A stretch of DNA of 64,000 nucleotides from Yersinia massiliensis (lineage in GTDB: Bacteria > Pseudomonadota > Gammaproteobacteria > Enterobacterales > Enterobacteriaceae), in the NCBI RefSeq assembly GCF_003048255.1, contig NZ_CP028487.1, positions 1,116,001-1,180,000 on the forward strand. Reading direction: 5' to 3'. Shown here piece after piece: positions 28,461 through 38,550 of this stretch (the stretch's first letter is position 1; every line of letters begins with the position of its first letter). The notes under the pieces were generated by a model. It saw only the letters and a program-made list of their open reading frames with translations, was not told where the DNA came from and did not search any database. A program made the translations under genes and the position numbers.

Positions 28461-29822
28461 GTGAGCGCATTTATTCATTCTCTGGAAAAGGCCATTTTGC
28501 CTTTTGCGATTAAGATTGGCAGACAGCAACATATCAATGCTATCAAGAACGGATTTATTCGGTTGATGCCATTGACCCTGACAGGGGCGATGTTCGTTCT
28601 GATTAATAACGTGTTTTTAAGTTTCGGTGAGGGGTCATTCTTCTTCTCGATGGGCGTACGCCTTGATGCTGACACCATCGCTACGCTCAATGGTTTGAAA
28701 GCAATCGGTGGCAACGTTTATAACGGTACTCTCGGTATTATGTCGTTAATGACGCCGTTCTTTATCAGTATGGCCTTAGCTGAAGAGAAGAAAGTCGACC
28801 CTCTTGCTGCGGCGTTACTGGCTATTGCCGCCTTTATGACCGTGACGCCGTATAGCGTGGGAGAAGCCTATGCGGTGGGGGCTAATTGGTTAGGTGGTGC
28901 GAATATTATCTCTGGTATTATCATCGGTTTAGTGGTGGCTGAGGTCTTTACCTTTATCACTCGCCGCAACTGGATCATTCGCCTGCCGGATAGTGTGCCA
29001 ACGTCCGTTTCCCGCTCTTTCTCAGCGCTGATCCCAGGGTTTATCATTCTTTCCTTCATGGGGGTTTTGGCCTACGTCCTAGGGCTGTATGGCACGAACT
29101 TCCACCAGATCATTATGGACACCATTTCAGCACCACTATCCAAAATGGGCAGTGTGGTGGGGTGGGTATATGTTATGTGTTCCTCGCTGTTGTGGTTCTT
29201 CGGGATACACGGAGCCATGGCCCTATCGGCGCTGGAAAGTGGCATCATGATGCCGTTTGCGCTAGAAAACGTCGCCACCTACACCCAATATGGTTCAGTT
29301 GCTGCAGCAGTAGCCGCAGGTAAAGAGTTCCATATGTGGGCGAAACCTTTCGTTGATTCCTACATCTTCTTAGGCGGGACTGGGGCAACGTTAGGACTTG
29401 TGATTGCTATCTTTATCGGTTCGCGTCGTGCAGATTATCGTCAAGTAGCAAAATTGGGCGCACCGGCGAGTATTTTCCAAATTAACGAACCTATCCTGTT
29501 TGGTTTACCGGTCATAATGAACCCGCTGTTCTTTATTCCCTTTATTTTGGTTCAGCCGGTCTTGGCAATCATTACCTCTATTGCCTATTACACAGGTTTT
29601 ATTCCGCCAATCACCAATATTGCACCATGGACCATGCCCGTCGGTTTGGGGGCATTCTTTAATACCAACGGCAGTATTGCTGCGATGTTATTAAGCTTGT
29701 TCAACTTGGGCATTGCTACACTGATGTATCTGCCGTTCGTTATTATTGCTAATAAGGCACAAAACGAAATTGATCGTCAGGCTGAGAGTGAAGAAGAAAT
29801 TGCTGATAGCTTGAAGTTTTAA
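28461..29822 (+). CDS. chbC: Chitobiose PTS enzyme IIC, ChbC
   Basis: ChbC is the membrane channel of the chitobiose PTS (lactose/cellobiose IIC family). The 453-residue protein has about ten helices. The [14 protein letters not shown] and [20 protein letters not shown] segments are the conserved substrate-binding and NEPxxFG motifs. Translation starts at GTG, with GGGGAG upstream. It is 10 bp after chbB. A hairpin follows in the 132-bp gap to chbA. Confidence 0.95.
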   Translation: MSAFIHSLEKAILPFAIKIGRQQHINAIKNGFIRLMPLTLTGAMFVLINNVFLSFGEGSFFFSMGVRLDADTIATLNGLKAIGGNVYNGTLGIMSLMTPFFISMALAEEKKVDPLAAALLAIAAFMTVTPYSVGEAYAVGANWLGGANIISGIIIGLVVAEVFTFITRRNWIIRLPDSVPTSVSRSFSALIPGFIILSFMGVLAYVLGLYGTNFHQIIMDTISAPLSKMGSVVGWVYVMCSSLLWFFGIHGAMALSALESGIMMPFALENVATYTQYGSVAAAVAAGKEFHMWAKPFVDSYIFLGGTGATLGLVIAIFIGSRRADYRQVAKLGAPASIFQINEPILFGLPVIMNPLFFIPFILVQPVLAIITSIAYYTGFIPPITNIAPWTMPVGLGAFFNTNGSIAAMLLSLFNLGIATLMYLPFVIIANKAQNEIDRQAESEEEIADSLKF

Positions 29823-29840
29823 CCGACGAGAGTGATCACC

Positions 29841-29883
29841 AAAGGGTGACGGTATACTTAGCCCCAACGCCGTCACCTTTTTT
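29841..29883 (+). terminator. Hairpin with U-tract between chbC and chbA
   Basis: GGTGACGG (29845-29852) pairs with CCGTCACC (29870-29877), the flanking AAA with TTT, and six Ts follow. It has the form of an intrinsic terminator inside the operon, so it may set a lower level of chbA and downstream genes or protect the chbBC transcript. Confidence 0.65.
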
Positions 29884-29954
29884 AAACCTGTACTGACCTT
29901 GATGGGTTTGAAGGTATTGCAAGACAAAATGATTTTAATTAACGGAGCAAGAGT

Positions 29955-30302
29955 ATGTTTGATTTAGATAAAATCGTTGATGAAGTCCCACCCACCGATG
30001 AAATGGAAGATGTCATCATGGGGCTGATTATCAACGCAGGGCAGGCTCGCAGTTTGGCTTATAAGGCGCTGAAGCAGGCTAAAAGTGGTGATTTCGCTCA
30101 AGCAGAAGCATTAATGGCGCAATCTCGCCTTGCACTCAATGAAGCGCATTTGGTTCAAACCAAGTTAATCGAATCCGATCAAGGTGAGGGCAAAACTCGT
30201 GTCACATTAGTCTTAGTGCATGCACAGGATCATTTAATGAACGCGATGCTGGCCAGAGAGTTAATTGCAGAACTCATTGAATTACATCAAAAATTAGGAT
30301 GA
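29955..30302 (+). CDS. chbA: Chitobiose PTS enzyme IIA, ChbA
   Basis: ChbA is the IIA phosphocarrier. The 115-residue helical protein matches E. coli ChbA (116) closely in MGLIINAGQARSLAYKALKQ and NEAHLVQTKLIE. The phosphorylated histidine lies in LVLVHAQDHLMNAMLAREL. A good ribosome site (CGGAGC) precedes the ATG. In E. coli, ChbA state also signals to ChbR. Confidence 0.95.
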   Translation: MFDLDKIVDEVPPTDEMEDVIMGLIINAGQARSLAYKALKQAKSGDFAQAEALMAQSRLALNEAHLVQTKLIESDQGEGKTRVTLVLVHAQDHLMNAMLARELIAELIELHQKLG

Positions 30303-30354
30303 ACGTTAGTACAACGTATTCGCTATTGTGAACGAGAGAGTGAAGGTAAATAAG

Positions 30355-31185
30355 ATGGAAGTCAGGTTAGTACGTCAGAAAGACTTTTTTAACGGAAAAG
30401 AATTCCATCTGTTTATCTATAACAAAACGGAGAGTGCGACGGGGCTGCATCAGCACGATTATTATGAATATACGTTGATACTCACCGGAATGTGCTATCA
30501 GGAGATTAATGGCAAACGGGTCTTTTTAGAACGTGGTGATGTTGTTTTCATTCCTATTGGTTCTCATCATAAAAGCGCTTATGAATTTGGCGCGACGCGT
30601 ATATTGAACGTTGGTATTAGCAAATCTTTTTTCGAAGAGCATTACTTTCATTTGCTATCGCAGCCCATTGTGGCCTCGCAAGCTTATCGGTTGAAAGGTG
30701 ATTTTCTTTCTTATATCGAATCCGCGATTTCTGCCCCGCATTTTAGGCAAGACGAGCTCACCGAGTTGGTCGAGTTACTGACCTTTTATGTCACCAACCG
30801 TATCAGTCACTACAAAGAGAGTGAGGTCAACGACGATATTCCTCTGTGGCTAAAAACAAGTATCGACAAAATGCACGACAAATCGATGTTTGGTGATAAA
30901 GCCTTGGTGAATATGATTGAGCTTTCTGGCAAAACGCAAGAGTATTTGACCCGCGCCACGCGTCGTTATTATCAGAAAACGCCGATGCAAATTATTAATG
31001 AGATCAGAATCAATTTTGCTAAAACCCAACTGGAAGTGACGAACTACTTAGTCTCAGATATTGCTTTTGATGCGGGTTATAGTGATACCACGTTATTTAT
31101 CAAAAACTTCAAGAAATTGACCTCTTTTACGCCAGGCAACTACCGTAAGAAATTCCACTGCGCCGGAGAGGCGTTATCCGATTAG
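30355..31185 (+). CDS. chbR: AraC-family chitobiose regulator ChbR
   Basis: ChbR is a dual AraC/XylS regulator of the chb operon. The N-terminal cupin part resembles E. coli ChbR ([51 protein letters not shown]). The C-terminal helix-turn-helix pair ends in [21 protein letters not shown] place the start at ATG 30355 (276 residues), with AAGG eight bases upstream; a GTG at 30328 is possible. It lies between chbA and chbG as in E. coli. Confidence 0.92.
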   Translation: MEVRLVRQKDFFNGKEFHLFIYNKTESATGLHQHDYYEYTLILTGMCYQEINGKRVFLERGDVVFIPIGSHHKSAYEFGATRILNVGISKSFFEEHYFHLLSQPIVASQAYRLKGDFLSYIESAISAPHFRQDELTELVELLTFYVTNRISHYKESEVNDDIPLWLKTSIDKMHDKSMFGDKALVNMIELSGKTQEYLTRATRRYYQKTPMQIINEIRINFAKTQLEVTNYLVSDIAFDAGYSDTTLFIKNFKKLTSFTPGNYRKKFHCAGEALSD

Positions 31186-31232
31186 TTTCCGGTGAGATTT
31201 TGCTCGCCGGAATAGCATATAAGGCACCATTG

Positions 31233-31994
31233 ATGGAAAAGTTACTTATTGTTAATGCGGATGATTTTGGTCTATGCAAAGGCCAAAATTATGGAATTAT
31301 TGATGCATTCCGCCATGGTATCGTCTCATCGACTACTGCAATGATGAACTGCGCGGATATTCATCATGCAGCAGAGTTGAGCCGGCAAAATCCAGCATTG
31401 CCCATTGGGATGCATTTTGTGTTGACCTACGGTCGGCCACTAACCGCCATGCCATCGTTAGTGGATGCCAATGGTCTACTGAGTAAAGTGTTGTGGCAGC
31501 GTGCTGAAGCTGGCGCGTTAAATTTGACTGAAATTGCGCAGGAACTCGCGGCTCAATTTGATCAATTTGTTGCTGTTTTTGGCCGCTCGCCAACCCACAT
31601 CGACAGCCATCACCACGTCCATATGCTGCCGCAAATTTACCCATTGGTTGAAGCTTTTGCGCGCGAAAAGTCAGTGGCATTACGTATTGATCGTCACGAA
31701 GCACAGCAACATGGCATTACGCTCAATGAGCCACGCAGCACTGATTGGTTTGATGCGGGTTTTTATGGCGAAGATCTCTCGGAACAAACATTTTTACAGC
31801 GATTGGATCTGGCGGATCAGCAAGGGTTTCGTTCGCTAGAAGTGATGTGCCACCCGGCATTTGTTGATAAAACCCTGATGACCAGTGGTTACTGCTATCC
31901 GCGACTGAATGAACTCGATGTTCTCACCTCGTCAGCGCTAAAACAGGCTATCATACAGCGCGGTTATCGATTGGGATCCTATTTGGATTGTTGA
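31233..31994 (+). CDS. chbG: Chitooligosaccharide deacetylase ChbG (YdjC family)
   Basis: ChbG removes one acetyl group from chitobiose-6-phosphate, a step needed to make the ChbR inducer. The 253-residue protein has the YdjC-family metal site: [19 protein letters not shown] (Asp-Asp) at the N-terminus, and the histidines in [16 protein letters not shown] and in EVMCHPAF. In E. coli chbF (6-phospho-beta-glucosidase) lies between chbR and chbG; here the two genes are only 47 bp apart and chbF is absent. Confidence 0.92.
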   Translation: MEKLLIVNADDFGLCKGQNYGIIDAFRHGIVSSTTAMMNCADIHHAAELSRQNPALPIGMHFVLTYGRPLTAMPSLVDANGLLSKVLWQRAEAGALNLTEIAQELAAQFDQFVAVFGRSPTHIDSHHHVHMLPQIYPLVEAFAREKSVALRIDRHEAQQHGITLNEPRSTDWFDAGFYGEDLSEQTFLQRLDLADQQGFRSLEVMCHPAFVDKTLMTSGYCYPRLNELDVLTSSALKQAIIQRGYRLGSYLDC

Positions 31995-32157
31995 ATGACA
32001 TCCCGCTTACCGGCCAATAATAAATGAATCACTCAGCGTCTGTTTCTATAAAGAGGCTACGCAATAACACCATTTACATCCACGCTATTAACGAGCAGTT
32101 TATAATTTGCACTGTAGCCTAGGATTAAATCCATTCTATTGTGGTGCAAATAAAGTC

Positions 32158-34353
32158 ATGAGAAAGTCTTGTTTATGTATTGCTTCGCTCGCCAGCCTCT
32201 TTCTGTTTTATTGCTTACCCGCGAGTGCCGTTCGGTTACAACAAGGGACGGCACAGTTCGATATTGATCCCGCAACACTACAAATTAGTGCTGGCGATGC
32301 AGTGATAAACTCGCCTCAAACATCACAAAAAGTGAGTGAGTTAACCTCTTCCGCTGTCTTGGCAAACTGGTACTGGCCGCAGCACCGCATGCATGTTAGC
32401 GCTAAATTGGAGGGGGATGACCTTCGTTTAAGCTTCAGCAGCGAGCAACCACAAATACTGAACTGGTTCAGCTTACCGTCACAAGCCAAAGTGCTGTTGC
32501 TCCCTCTGGGTGAAGGCAGCCGAATTCCACTGGATAGCCCCGTATGGCAATCCTATCTGGTTGACGAGCAGACCCCTCTAGACACTAACTTTGATCTGAA
32601 ATTGCCACTGTGGAGTCAAGAACAGAACGGGAAATTCTACAGTTGGCTACACCTCACTCCCTTTAGTAATCAGGTCACTTTCAGTCAGGCCGACCAGCAT
32701 TTACAGATGCAAAGCGGCCATGAGTTTAATCGCTTTAACCAGCAGCAGCCTTTCGAGGTTTTACTGCATGTTGGCACCACTCCACTCTCCGGTGCGATAC
32801 GTTATCGTGAGTACCTGCAACAAAGCGGCCAGTTCAGTTCGCTGGAAGAGAAGATCAAAATTGCGCCCGAGGGTAAAAAGCTGATAGGTGCAACGCATAT
32901 CTATCTGTGGGGCAGTATGTTGCTGGCGCAGGAAGATGTAAAAAATTGGGCAGGGCTGGCGAGTTATCTGCAAACGCCCGCTGGGGCACCCCTTTGGCGG
33001 CACCTAGATGCTGAAGCCCAAAAAGCGTTGCAGCAATGGCAAGGGCGTGAGCCTGAGGGTTGGCAGAAGCAATCACTGATTGAATCTATCAATAATGCAC
33101 TTGTCGCACAGGTTCCTCTTAACGCTTCACCGGAGCAGGATACGTTCCTGCTGGCACAACAACAGCAAGCGGTTAAAGTACGCCAACTGGCACAATCTCA
33201 GCTTGGCGCTTATCTGACTTCCCCTGATAGCTGGGGGCTTGGGCTGTCTAAGCCGGTCATTGAATCATTGCATAAGGCTGGCTTAGCCCGATTATGGCTA
33301 GGTACGGATAACTGGACTGCTGAGTTCTTACACCCAGAGGCCGTCGCGAATGCGATAAAGTCAGGTTATCTAATAGCGAGTTATGACTCCTACGACACGG
33401 GCATTCCGCTGGGTGTTAACGACAGTTGGCTGACAGCCCAACTACCCACTGAAATTCGGGAAAAATGCGCCATAGTACAAGCTAATGGTAATAAAAAACC
33501 GGGTTTTGGTGGGGAGGGTTACTACCTCAATCCCGGCTGTGTCCTCCCTTATTCGCAGCAACGCATGCAGGAATTAACAACATTGGCTGGACTAAACAGC
33601 CTGTTTCTCGACGTTGACGGTACTGGCATGGTGTCAGACGATTACCAACCAGAGCATCCTACCGGCGCTGCTCAGATGGCAGATGCGCGCAACGCCCGTA
33701 TGGCTTGGTACAGCAAGACGCTCAAATTACCGTTAGGATCTGAAGACGGTAATGCGGTGACTGCTCGTCACATCATGTTTGCACACGGCATGGAGACTTG
33801 GGGATTTGGCTGGGGTGATAAAGACATGCGCCAGAACAAAAAATCGCCTTACTATCTAGGAGCTTGGTGGCCCAACGCTCAACCGGCGACCTTCTTTAAG
33901 CCAGCAAAGGTGAAACAGCCTTATCTTACCGTCGAGTTTGACCCACGCTATCGTATTCCTCTGTATCAGGCCGTTTTTCATGACTCGGTCATCAGCACAC
34001 ATCACTGGACCTACGACAACCTCAAATTTAGTGACGTAAAAATAGCGCGTGAGTTACTTAGCCAGTTATACAACACGCCCCCGCTTTTCAATCTCAGCCG
34101 TAGCACCCTCAATGCGCGTTTACCTGAAATCATCAAAGCAGATGCCAATTTCCGTCCTCTGCATCAAATACTTTGGAACAAAGGACTCACAGATTTTCGC
34201 TGGTTAGACCAAGCTGGTTGGGTACAACAAACGACATTCAGCGACGGCTCAGTATTGATTGCCAATTTTTCTGACCGCGCGTTCAACGGTATCGCAGCCC
34301 ATAGCCTGCGGGCCAACTTAGCTGATGGTCGTGTTCTGGATTTCAACGCTTAG
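32158..34353 (+). CDS. Secreted glycoside-hydrolase-like protein
   Basis: From ATG 32158 the protein has 731 residues with a Sec signal peptide (MRKSCLCIASLASLFLFYC, cut near ASA-V). The N-terminal third is beta-rich; the rest reads as a TIM-barrel-like domain with strand-end acidic residues: LWLGTDNW, ASYDSYDTGIP, LFLDVDGTGM, HGMETWGFGWGD. This arrangement reminds me of the GH101/GH129-type glycosidases, but I cannot assign a family or substrate. A 20-bp tandem repeat array begins at its stop codon and the fec locus follows. It may release host or plant sugars; that is inference. Confidence 0.6.
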   Translation: MRKSCLCIASLASLFLFYCLPASAVRLQQGTAQFDIDPATLQISAGDAVINSPQTSQKVSELTSSAVLANWYWPQHRMHVSAKLEGDDLRLSFSSEQPQILNWFSLPSQAKVLLLPLGEGSRIPLDSPVWQSYLVDEQTPLDTNFDLKLPLWSQEQNGKFYSWLHLTPFSNQVTFSQADQHLQMQSGHEFNRFNQQQPFEVLLHVGTTPLSGAIRYREYLQQSGQFSSLEEKIKIAPEGKKLIGATHIYLWGSMLLAQEDVKNWAGLASYLQTPAGAPLWRHLDAEAQKALQQWQGREPEGWQKQSLIESINNALVAQVPLNASPEQDTFLLAQQQQAVKVRQLAQSQLGAYLTSPDSWGLGLSKPVIESLHKAGLARLWLGTDNWTAEFLHPEAVANAIKSGYLIASYDSYDTGIPLGVNDSWLTAQLPTEIREKCAIVQANGNKKPGFGGEGYYLNPGCVLPYSQQRMQELTTLAGLNSLFLDVDGTGMVSDDYQPEHPTGAAQMADARNARMAWYSKTLKLPLGSEDGNAVTARHIMFAHGMETWGFGWGDKDMRQNKKSPYYLGAWWPNAQPATFFKPAKVKQPYLTVEFDPRYRIPLYQAVFHDSVISTHHWTYDNLKFSDVKIARELLSQLYNTPPLFNLSRSTLNARLPEIIKADANFRPLHQILWNKGLTDFRWLDQAGWVQQTTFSDGSVLIANFSDRAFNGIAAHSLRANLADGRVLDFNA

Positions 34354-34430
34354 TGGCTAAAGCTAAAAGAGAGTGGCTTGAGTTGAAAGAGGTTGGCTTA
34401 AATTGAATGATAGTGGCTTAAATTGATAGT
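34352..34430 (+). repeat. Four tandem 20-bp repeats
   Basis: The units start at 34352, 34372, 34392 and 34412. The last two share GGCTTAAATTGA; the first two are more diverged (AGTGGCTTGAGTTGAAAGAG). The array lies between the hydrolase stop and the Fur box of fecI. Confidence 0.8.
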
Positions 34431-34454
34431 CAGAAACGCGCAATCTTATTGTAA

Positions 34455-34469
34455 TGATAACTATTCTCA
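34455..34469 (+). promoter_or_regulatory. Fur box upstream of fecI
   Basis: TGATAACTATTCTCA fits the 7-1-7 Fur motif TGATAATNATTATCA at 12 of 14 positions, and the surrounding AT-rich run gives 14 of 19 to the classical 19-mer. It sits 45-59 bp before the fecI start. Fur-Fe2+ repression of fecIR is established in E. coli. Confidence 0.75.
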
Positions 34470-34513
34470 ATTATCATCCTGCGTTTCTACTCTATTGATG
34501 AAAGTCACTTCTT

Positions 34514-35020
34514 ATGTCCACTTTAGCCGATCCATTGGCAAGTCTGTACAGCTCGCATCATCGCTGGCTGAAAAACTGGCTTCATCGCAGGCTGGGATCA
34601 GCTTTCGATGCTGAGGATCTGGCGCAAGATACTTTCATGCGCATACTCACCGGCGGTTCCGTCGCGCAGATACGAGAACCGAAAGCTTTTTTGAGCACGG
34701 TAGCCAAACGCGTGATGATCGACTTTTTCCGTCGTAATGCGCTGGAGCAGGCGTGGCTTGATATGCTGGCCTTAATGCCGGAAGAAACACACCCTTCGCC
34801 CGAACAACAGCAATGTTGGCGGGAAACGCTGCAACAGATCGACACCATGCTGGATAAGCTCAGCAGCAAATTACGTCAGGCATTTCTACTCTCCCAACTC
34901 GAAGGAATGCCTTATGCTGATATTGCTATTAAGCTCGGCGTTTCAGTGAGTTCGGTGAAAAAATATATCGCCAAAGCGACAGAACACTGTCTGCTTTTCA
35001 GCCTCGAGCAGGCCAGTTAA
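34514..35020 (+). CDS. fecI: ECF sigma factor FecI
   Basis: FecI is the extracytoplasmic-function sigma factor that transcribes fecABCDE when ferric citrate binds FecA. The 168-residue protein has region 2 (DAEDLAQDTFMRIL, then VAKRVMIDFFRRNALEQAW) and region 4 (LEGMPYADIAIKLGVSVSSVKKYIAKA). Its stop overlaps the fecR start by one base (TAATG). It is expected to be Fur-repressed through the box upstream. Confidence 0.95.
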   Translation: MSTLADPLASLYSSHHRWLKNWLHRRLGSAFDAEDLAQDTFMRILTGGSVAQIREPKAFLSTVAKRVMIDFFRRNALEQAWLDMLALMPEETHPSPEQQQCWRETLQQIDTMLDKLSSKLRQAFLLSQLEGMPYADIAIKLGVSVSSVKKYIAKATEHCLLFSLEQAS

Positions 35021-35994
35021 TGGCCGCCAGTATCATCACTGAGAACCAGCGTCAGGCGTTAAGTCAGGCGGCGTATTGGTTTGCTGTTCTGGGGGCAGAA
35101 GATGTCACTGCGAGGCAGAATCAGCAATGGCAGCGGTGGCTCGAGCAGCATACTGATCACCGCTGGGCATGGAGTAAGGTAGAAGCTCTGCAAGGGCAAT
35201 TACAAGCTATGCCTGGGAAAATGAGCTACCAGGTGCTTAACAATGCAAACCAGCAAGTCGCGGTGACGCGTAGACGAGTGTTGAAAAGTTTGCTGGTATT
35301 GTTGGGGGTTGGAACCAGTTGGCGACTATGGCAATCACCGGCGGCTTTGGGATATCGAGCCGAGTTGCGTACTGCAACGGGGGAGATAAAGCCACTTCAT
35401 CTCAGTGATGGTTCGCTGGTGGTCATGAATACCGCCACTGCCGCCGACCTTCAGTTTACGGCACAGCAAAGAATGATCCTGCTTTATCAGGGGGAAATCG
35501 CCATTCGTACCGCAAGTGATCCGTCCTCCATACCGCGCCCATTCTTGGTTTCCACCGCACAGGGTAAGTTACGTGCGCTCGGCACACAATTTACTGTCCG
35601 CGCCCTTGGGGATGAAACTGTGCTGGCAGTACAACAGCACGCAGTAGAAGTTAGCCTGCGCAATGCGCCCGAGGCGGCATTGATTGTTTCTCAAGGCCAA
35701 CAGGTAAGCTTCACAGCCGATAGATTCGGCGAGCTTATGGCAGCGGAATCTAACAGTGCTGATTGGACACAAGGTGTACTGACCGTCAGCGACAGACCGC
35801 TTTCACAGGTCATTGAAGAAATCGCCCGATATCGTCACGGTAGTATCACTTGTTCGCCAGAAGTGGCTCACTTACGTGTTAGTGGTACCTTCCCGCTAAA
35901 AGATACCGACCGCATATTGGATGTGCTCGCGCAAACACTTCCTATCAAAATTCAATCAGTTACCCGGTATTGGGTTAAAGTTGCCGCAGCTTGA
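35020..35994 (+). CDS. fecR: Anti-sigma/sigma-regulator FecR
   Basis: FecR carries the FecA signal across the inner membrane to FecI. The cytoplasmic N-terminus has the tryptophan pattern AAYWFAVLG...QWQRWLEQHTDHRWAWSKVE. One membrane helix follows near residue 92 (VLKSLLVLLGVGTSW), and the periplasmic C-terminus contains the FecR domain (LGTQFTVRALGDETVLAVQQ) and a STN-contacting end. The length of 324 is normal (E. coli 317). Confidence 0.95.
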   Translation: MAASIITENQRQALSQAAYWFAVLGAEDVTARQNQQWQRWLEQHTDHRWAWSKVEALQGQLQAMPGKMSYQVLNNANQQVAVTRRRVLKSLLVLLGVGTSWRLWQSPAALGYRAELRTATGEIKPLHLSDGSLVVMNTATAADLQFTAQQRMILLYQGEIAIRTASDPSSIPRPFLVSTAQGKLRALGTQFTVRALGDETVLAVQQHAVEVSLRNAPEAALIVSQGQQVSFTADRFGELMAAESNSADWTQGVLTVSDRPLSQVIEEIARYRHGSITCSPEVAHLRVSGTFPLKDTDRILDVLAQTLPIKIQSVTRYWVKVAAA

Positions 35995-36085
35995 TGATAA
36001 AAAAAATCATTCTCGATTGTCCTTTTTAATTTCTCATCCGACTCCTAATTAACACCACATAAAAATAACTTCTCATGGAGACGGT

Positions 36086-38467
36086 ATGCCTGATTTATGC
36101 GTTCGCGCAATTCACACCTTGAAGACAACACCTTTGGTTCTGGCTATCCAATGCGCCATCATTCCGCTGGCGGTGCTAGTGCCAGCAACTTATGCGGCCA
36201 CTACACAGCAAGCAGCCACTACACAGCAAGCAGCCGCTCAACAGCAGTATCAGATACCCGCAGGGGATTTAGATTCTGCGCTCAACCACTTTGCAGCGCA
36301 GTCATCGATGACGCTGTCAGTTGATGCATCGTTAACCCGTGGTAAAAAAACCGCCGGTCTTATCGGGCAATATGACGTGGCTGGTGGGTTAGAAAAACTT
36401 CTTTCCGGCAGCGGGTTGCAGCCAAAATCGCTGGGTAATAATGCCTTTACGCTAGAGTTAACCCCTGCTGCAAAAGAAGAGTCAATGACCGTTGTCGGTG
36501 ACTGGTTAGGCAGCGCCCGAGAAAATGATGTATTTGAACATGGTGGCGCACGGGATGTTATTCGACGTAAAGACTTTGCCAAAATAGGGGCCACTCGGGC
36601 GCGCGACGTATTAAATCGCATCCCCGGAGTCTATGCCCCAGAGAATAACGGTACCGGTAGTCATGATATGGCGATGAACTTCGGTATTCGCGGCCTAAAT
36701 CCGCGTTTGGCTAGCCGTTCAACGGTGTTAATGGATGGGATCCCGGTTCCTTTCGCGCCTTACGGGCAACCCCAATTATCTTTAGCGCCGATCTCATTGG
36801 GCAATATGGATGCGATCGATGTGGTACGTGGCGGCGGCGCTGTCCGTTATGGACCGCAAAGCGTGGGCGGGGTCGTTAACTTTGTGACACGCGCGATCCC
36901 GAAAGATTTCGCGATTGAAGCCGGAATGGAAGGCCAACTCAGCCCATCATCAAGCCAGAATCACCCCAAAGGCACCAGCAACCTGATGATCGGTGGTACT
37001 GCTGATAACGGTTTTGGCGGCGCACTACTTTACTCTGGCACACGTGGTAGCGACTGGCGTGAACACAGCTCAACCAAAATTGATGATGTGATGCTGAAAA
37101 CGCGCTATGCACCCAACGACGTGCACACGTTTAACAGCCTGCTGCAATATTATGAAGGTCGTGCCGATATGCCTGGCGGCCTGTCGCGGGCGGATTACAA
37201 CGCTGATCGTTTCCAATCAACACGTCCATACGATAAATTCTGGGGCCGCCGCCAACTGGCTAATTTCGGCTATCAATACCAACCTGACGCCCAACATAAA
37301 TTTAATGTCCAGAGCTTCTATACCTACACCTTACGAAGCGGTTTTCTGGATCAAGGCAAGAATTTAACCCTCTCACCGCGTGAATACTGGGTTCGTGGCA
37401 TCGAGCCGCGCTACAGCCAAAGTTTTAACTTAGGTGAATCGGCGCATGAAGTGGGGATCGGCTACCGCTATGTCAGCGAATCAAGCCACGAATTACGCTA
37501 TACCAGCCTCGCCTCAAGCGGGATTCTACCGAGCACGAACAGCCCATATGACCGCGATACTCAGTCTGGGACACAAGCTAACGCTTGGTATATCGACGAC
37601 CGCATTGATATTGGCGATTGGACCATTACCCCCGGGATGCGCTACGAGCACATTCAGTCTTATCAAAATAATTACATTAAAAAAACTAAGCAGGAGATTA
37701 GCTACAATGCTCCGTTGCCTGCACTGAACATCGTTTATCGCCTCAACAGTGCATGGAATCTGTATGCCAATACAGAAGGTTCATTTGGTACGGTGCAATA
37801 TAGCCAAATTGGTAAGGCTGTAAACAGCGGCAATATTGAGCCTGAAAAAGCGCGTACGTGGGAGTTGGGTACTCGGTTTGATAATGGCGAAGTTCAAGCT
37901 GAAGCTGGGCTGTTTCTGATTAACTTTAACAACCAATATGACTCCAATCAGGTGACGGACAGCGTCACTGCACGCGGCAAAACGCGTCACACAGGACTCG
38001 AAAGTCAGATTCGCTACGACTTATCAACGTTGTCACCCAAGCTGGAAAATATCAGTGCCTACGCCAGCTATGCCTACATCAATGCGGTGATCCGTGAAGA
38101 TGGTGCCTATAAAGGCAATCAAGTCCCCTTTTCGCCAAAGCATAAAGGCACGCTGGGTGTGGACTACACGCCAGGCAGTTGGACCTTTAACCTCAACAGT
38201 GAATATCAATCTAGCCAATTTGCTGATAACGCCAATACCGTCGCCGAAAGTGCAGACGGCAGCACCGGTCGTATTCCTGGCTTCATGCTCTGGGGCGTGC
38301 GTGCAAACTACGATTTTGGTCCACAGATGGCCAATTTGAATCTTGCTGTAGGTCTGAAAAATATCTTCGACCAAGCCTATTTCACCCGCGCTTATGACGA
38401 TAACAACAAAGGAATCTACGCCGGTCAGCCGCGTACTATCTATGTTCAGGGATCGTTGAAATTCTAA
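36086..38467 (+). CDS. fecA: TonB-dependent ferric citrate receptor FecA
   Basis: FecA imports Fe3+-dicitrate and transmits the induction signal. It has a signal peptide ending near TYA-A, a linker with the repeat ATTQQA, the N-terminal STN signalling domain (residues about 54-125, [20 protein letters not shown]), a TonB box (SMTVVGDW), plug and 22-strand barrel ending in QGSLKF. Identity to E. coli FecA is high over the whole length (for example [20 protein letters not shown]). The 793 residues exceed E. coli (774) mainly in the linker. The promoter should be FecI-dependent. A hairpin follows. Confidence 0.97.
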   Translation: MPDLCVRAIHTLKTTPLVLAIQCAIIPLAVLVPATYAATTQQAATTQQAAAQQQYQIPAGDLDSALNHFAAQSSMTLSVDASLTRGKKTAGLIGQYDVAGGLEKLLSGSGLQPKSLGNNAFTLELTPAAKEESMTVVGDWLGSARENDVFEHGGARDVIRRKDFAKIGATRARDVLNRIPGVYAPENNGTGSHDMAMNFGIRGLNPRLASRSTVLMDGIPVPFAPYGQPQLSLAPISLGNMDAIDVVRGGGAVRYGPQSVGGVVNFVTRAIPKDFAIEAGMEGQLSPSSSQNHPKGTSNLMIGGTADNGFGGALLYSGTRGSDWREHSSTKIDDVMLKTRYAPNDVHTFNSLLQYYEGRADMPGGLSRADYNADRFQSTRPYDKFWGRRQLANFGYQYQPDAQHKFNVQSFYTYTLRSGFLDQGKNLTLSPREYWVRGIEPRYSQSFNLGESAHEVGIGYRYVSESSHELRYTSLASSGILPSTNSPYDRDTQSGTQANAWYIDDRIDIGDWTITPGMRYEHIQSYQNNYIKKTKQEISYNAPLPALNIVYRLNSAWNLYANTEGSFGTVQYSQIGKAVNSGNIEPEKARTWELGTRFDNGEVQAEAGLFLINFNNQYDSNQVTDSVTARGKTRHTGLESQIRYDLSTLSPKLENISAYASYAYINAVIREDGAYKGNQVPFSPKHKGTLGVDYTPGSWTFNLNSEYQSSQFADNANTVAESADGSTGRIPGFMLWGVRANYDFGPQMANLNLAVGLKNIFDQAYFTRAYDDNNKGIYAGQPRTIYVQGSLKF
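36197..36232 (+). repeat. In-frame 18-bp tandem duplication in fecA
   Basis: GCCACTACACAGCAAGCA occurs twice back to back and encodes [12 protein letters not shown]. It lies between the signal peptide and the signalling domain, so copy number could change without breaking the frame. Confidence 0.85.
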
Positions 38468-38488
38468 AACGCCGAATGACCCTTCCAG

Positions 38489-38521
38489 GCACACCGCTGT
38501 TCAGATAGCGGTGTGCTTTTT
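38489..38521 (+). terminator. Hairpin between fecA and fecB
   Basis: GCACACCGCT and AGCGGTGTGC form a perfect 10-bp stem with an 8-nt loop and five Ts follow. In E. coli a comparable structure lowers expression of fecBCDE relative to fecA. Confidence 0.85.
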
Positions 38522-38550
38522 GATTTCGACAGAATTGCTAGGAGTGCACT

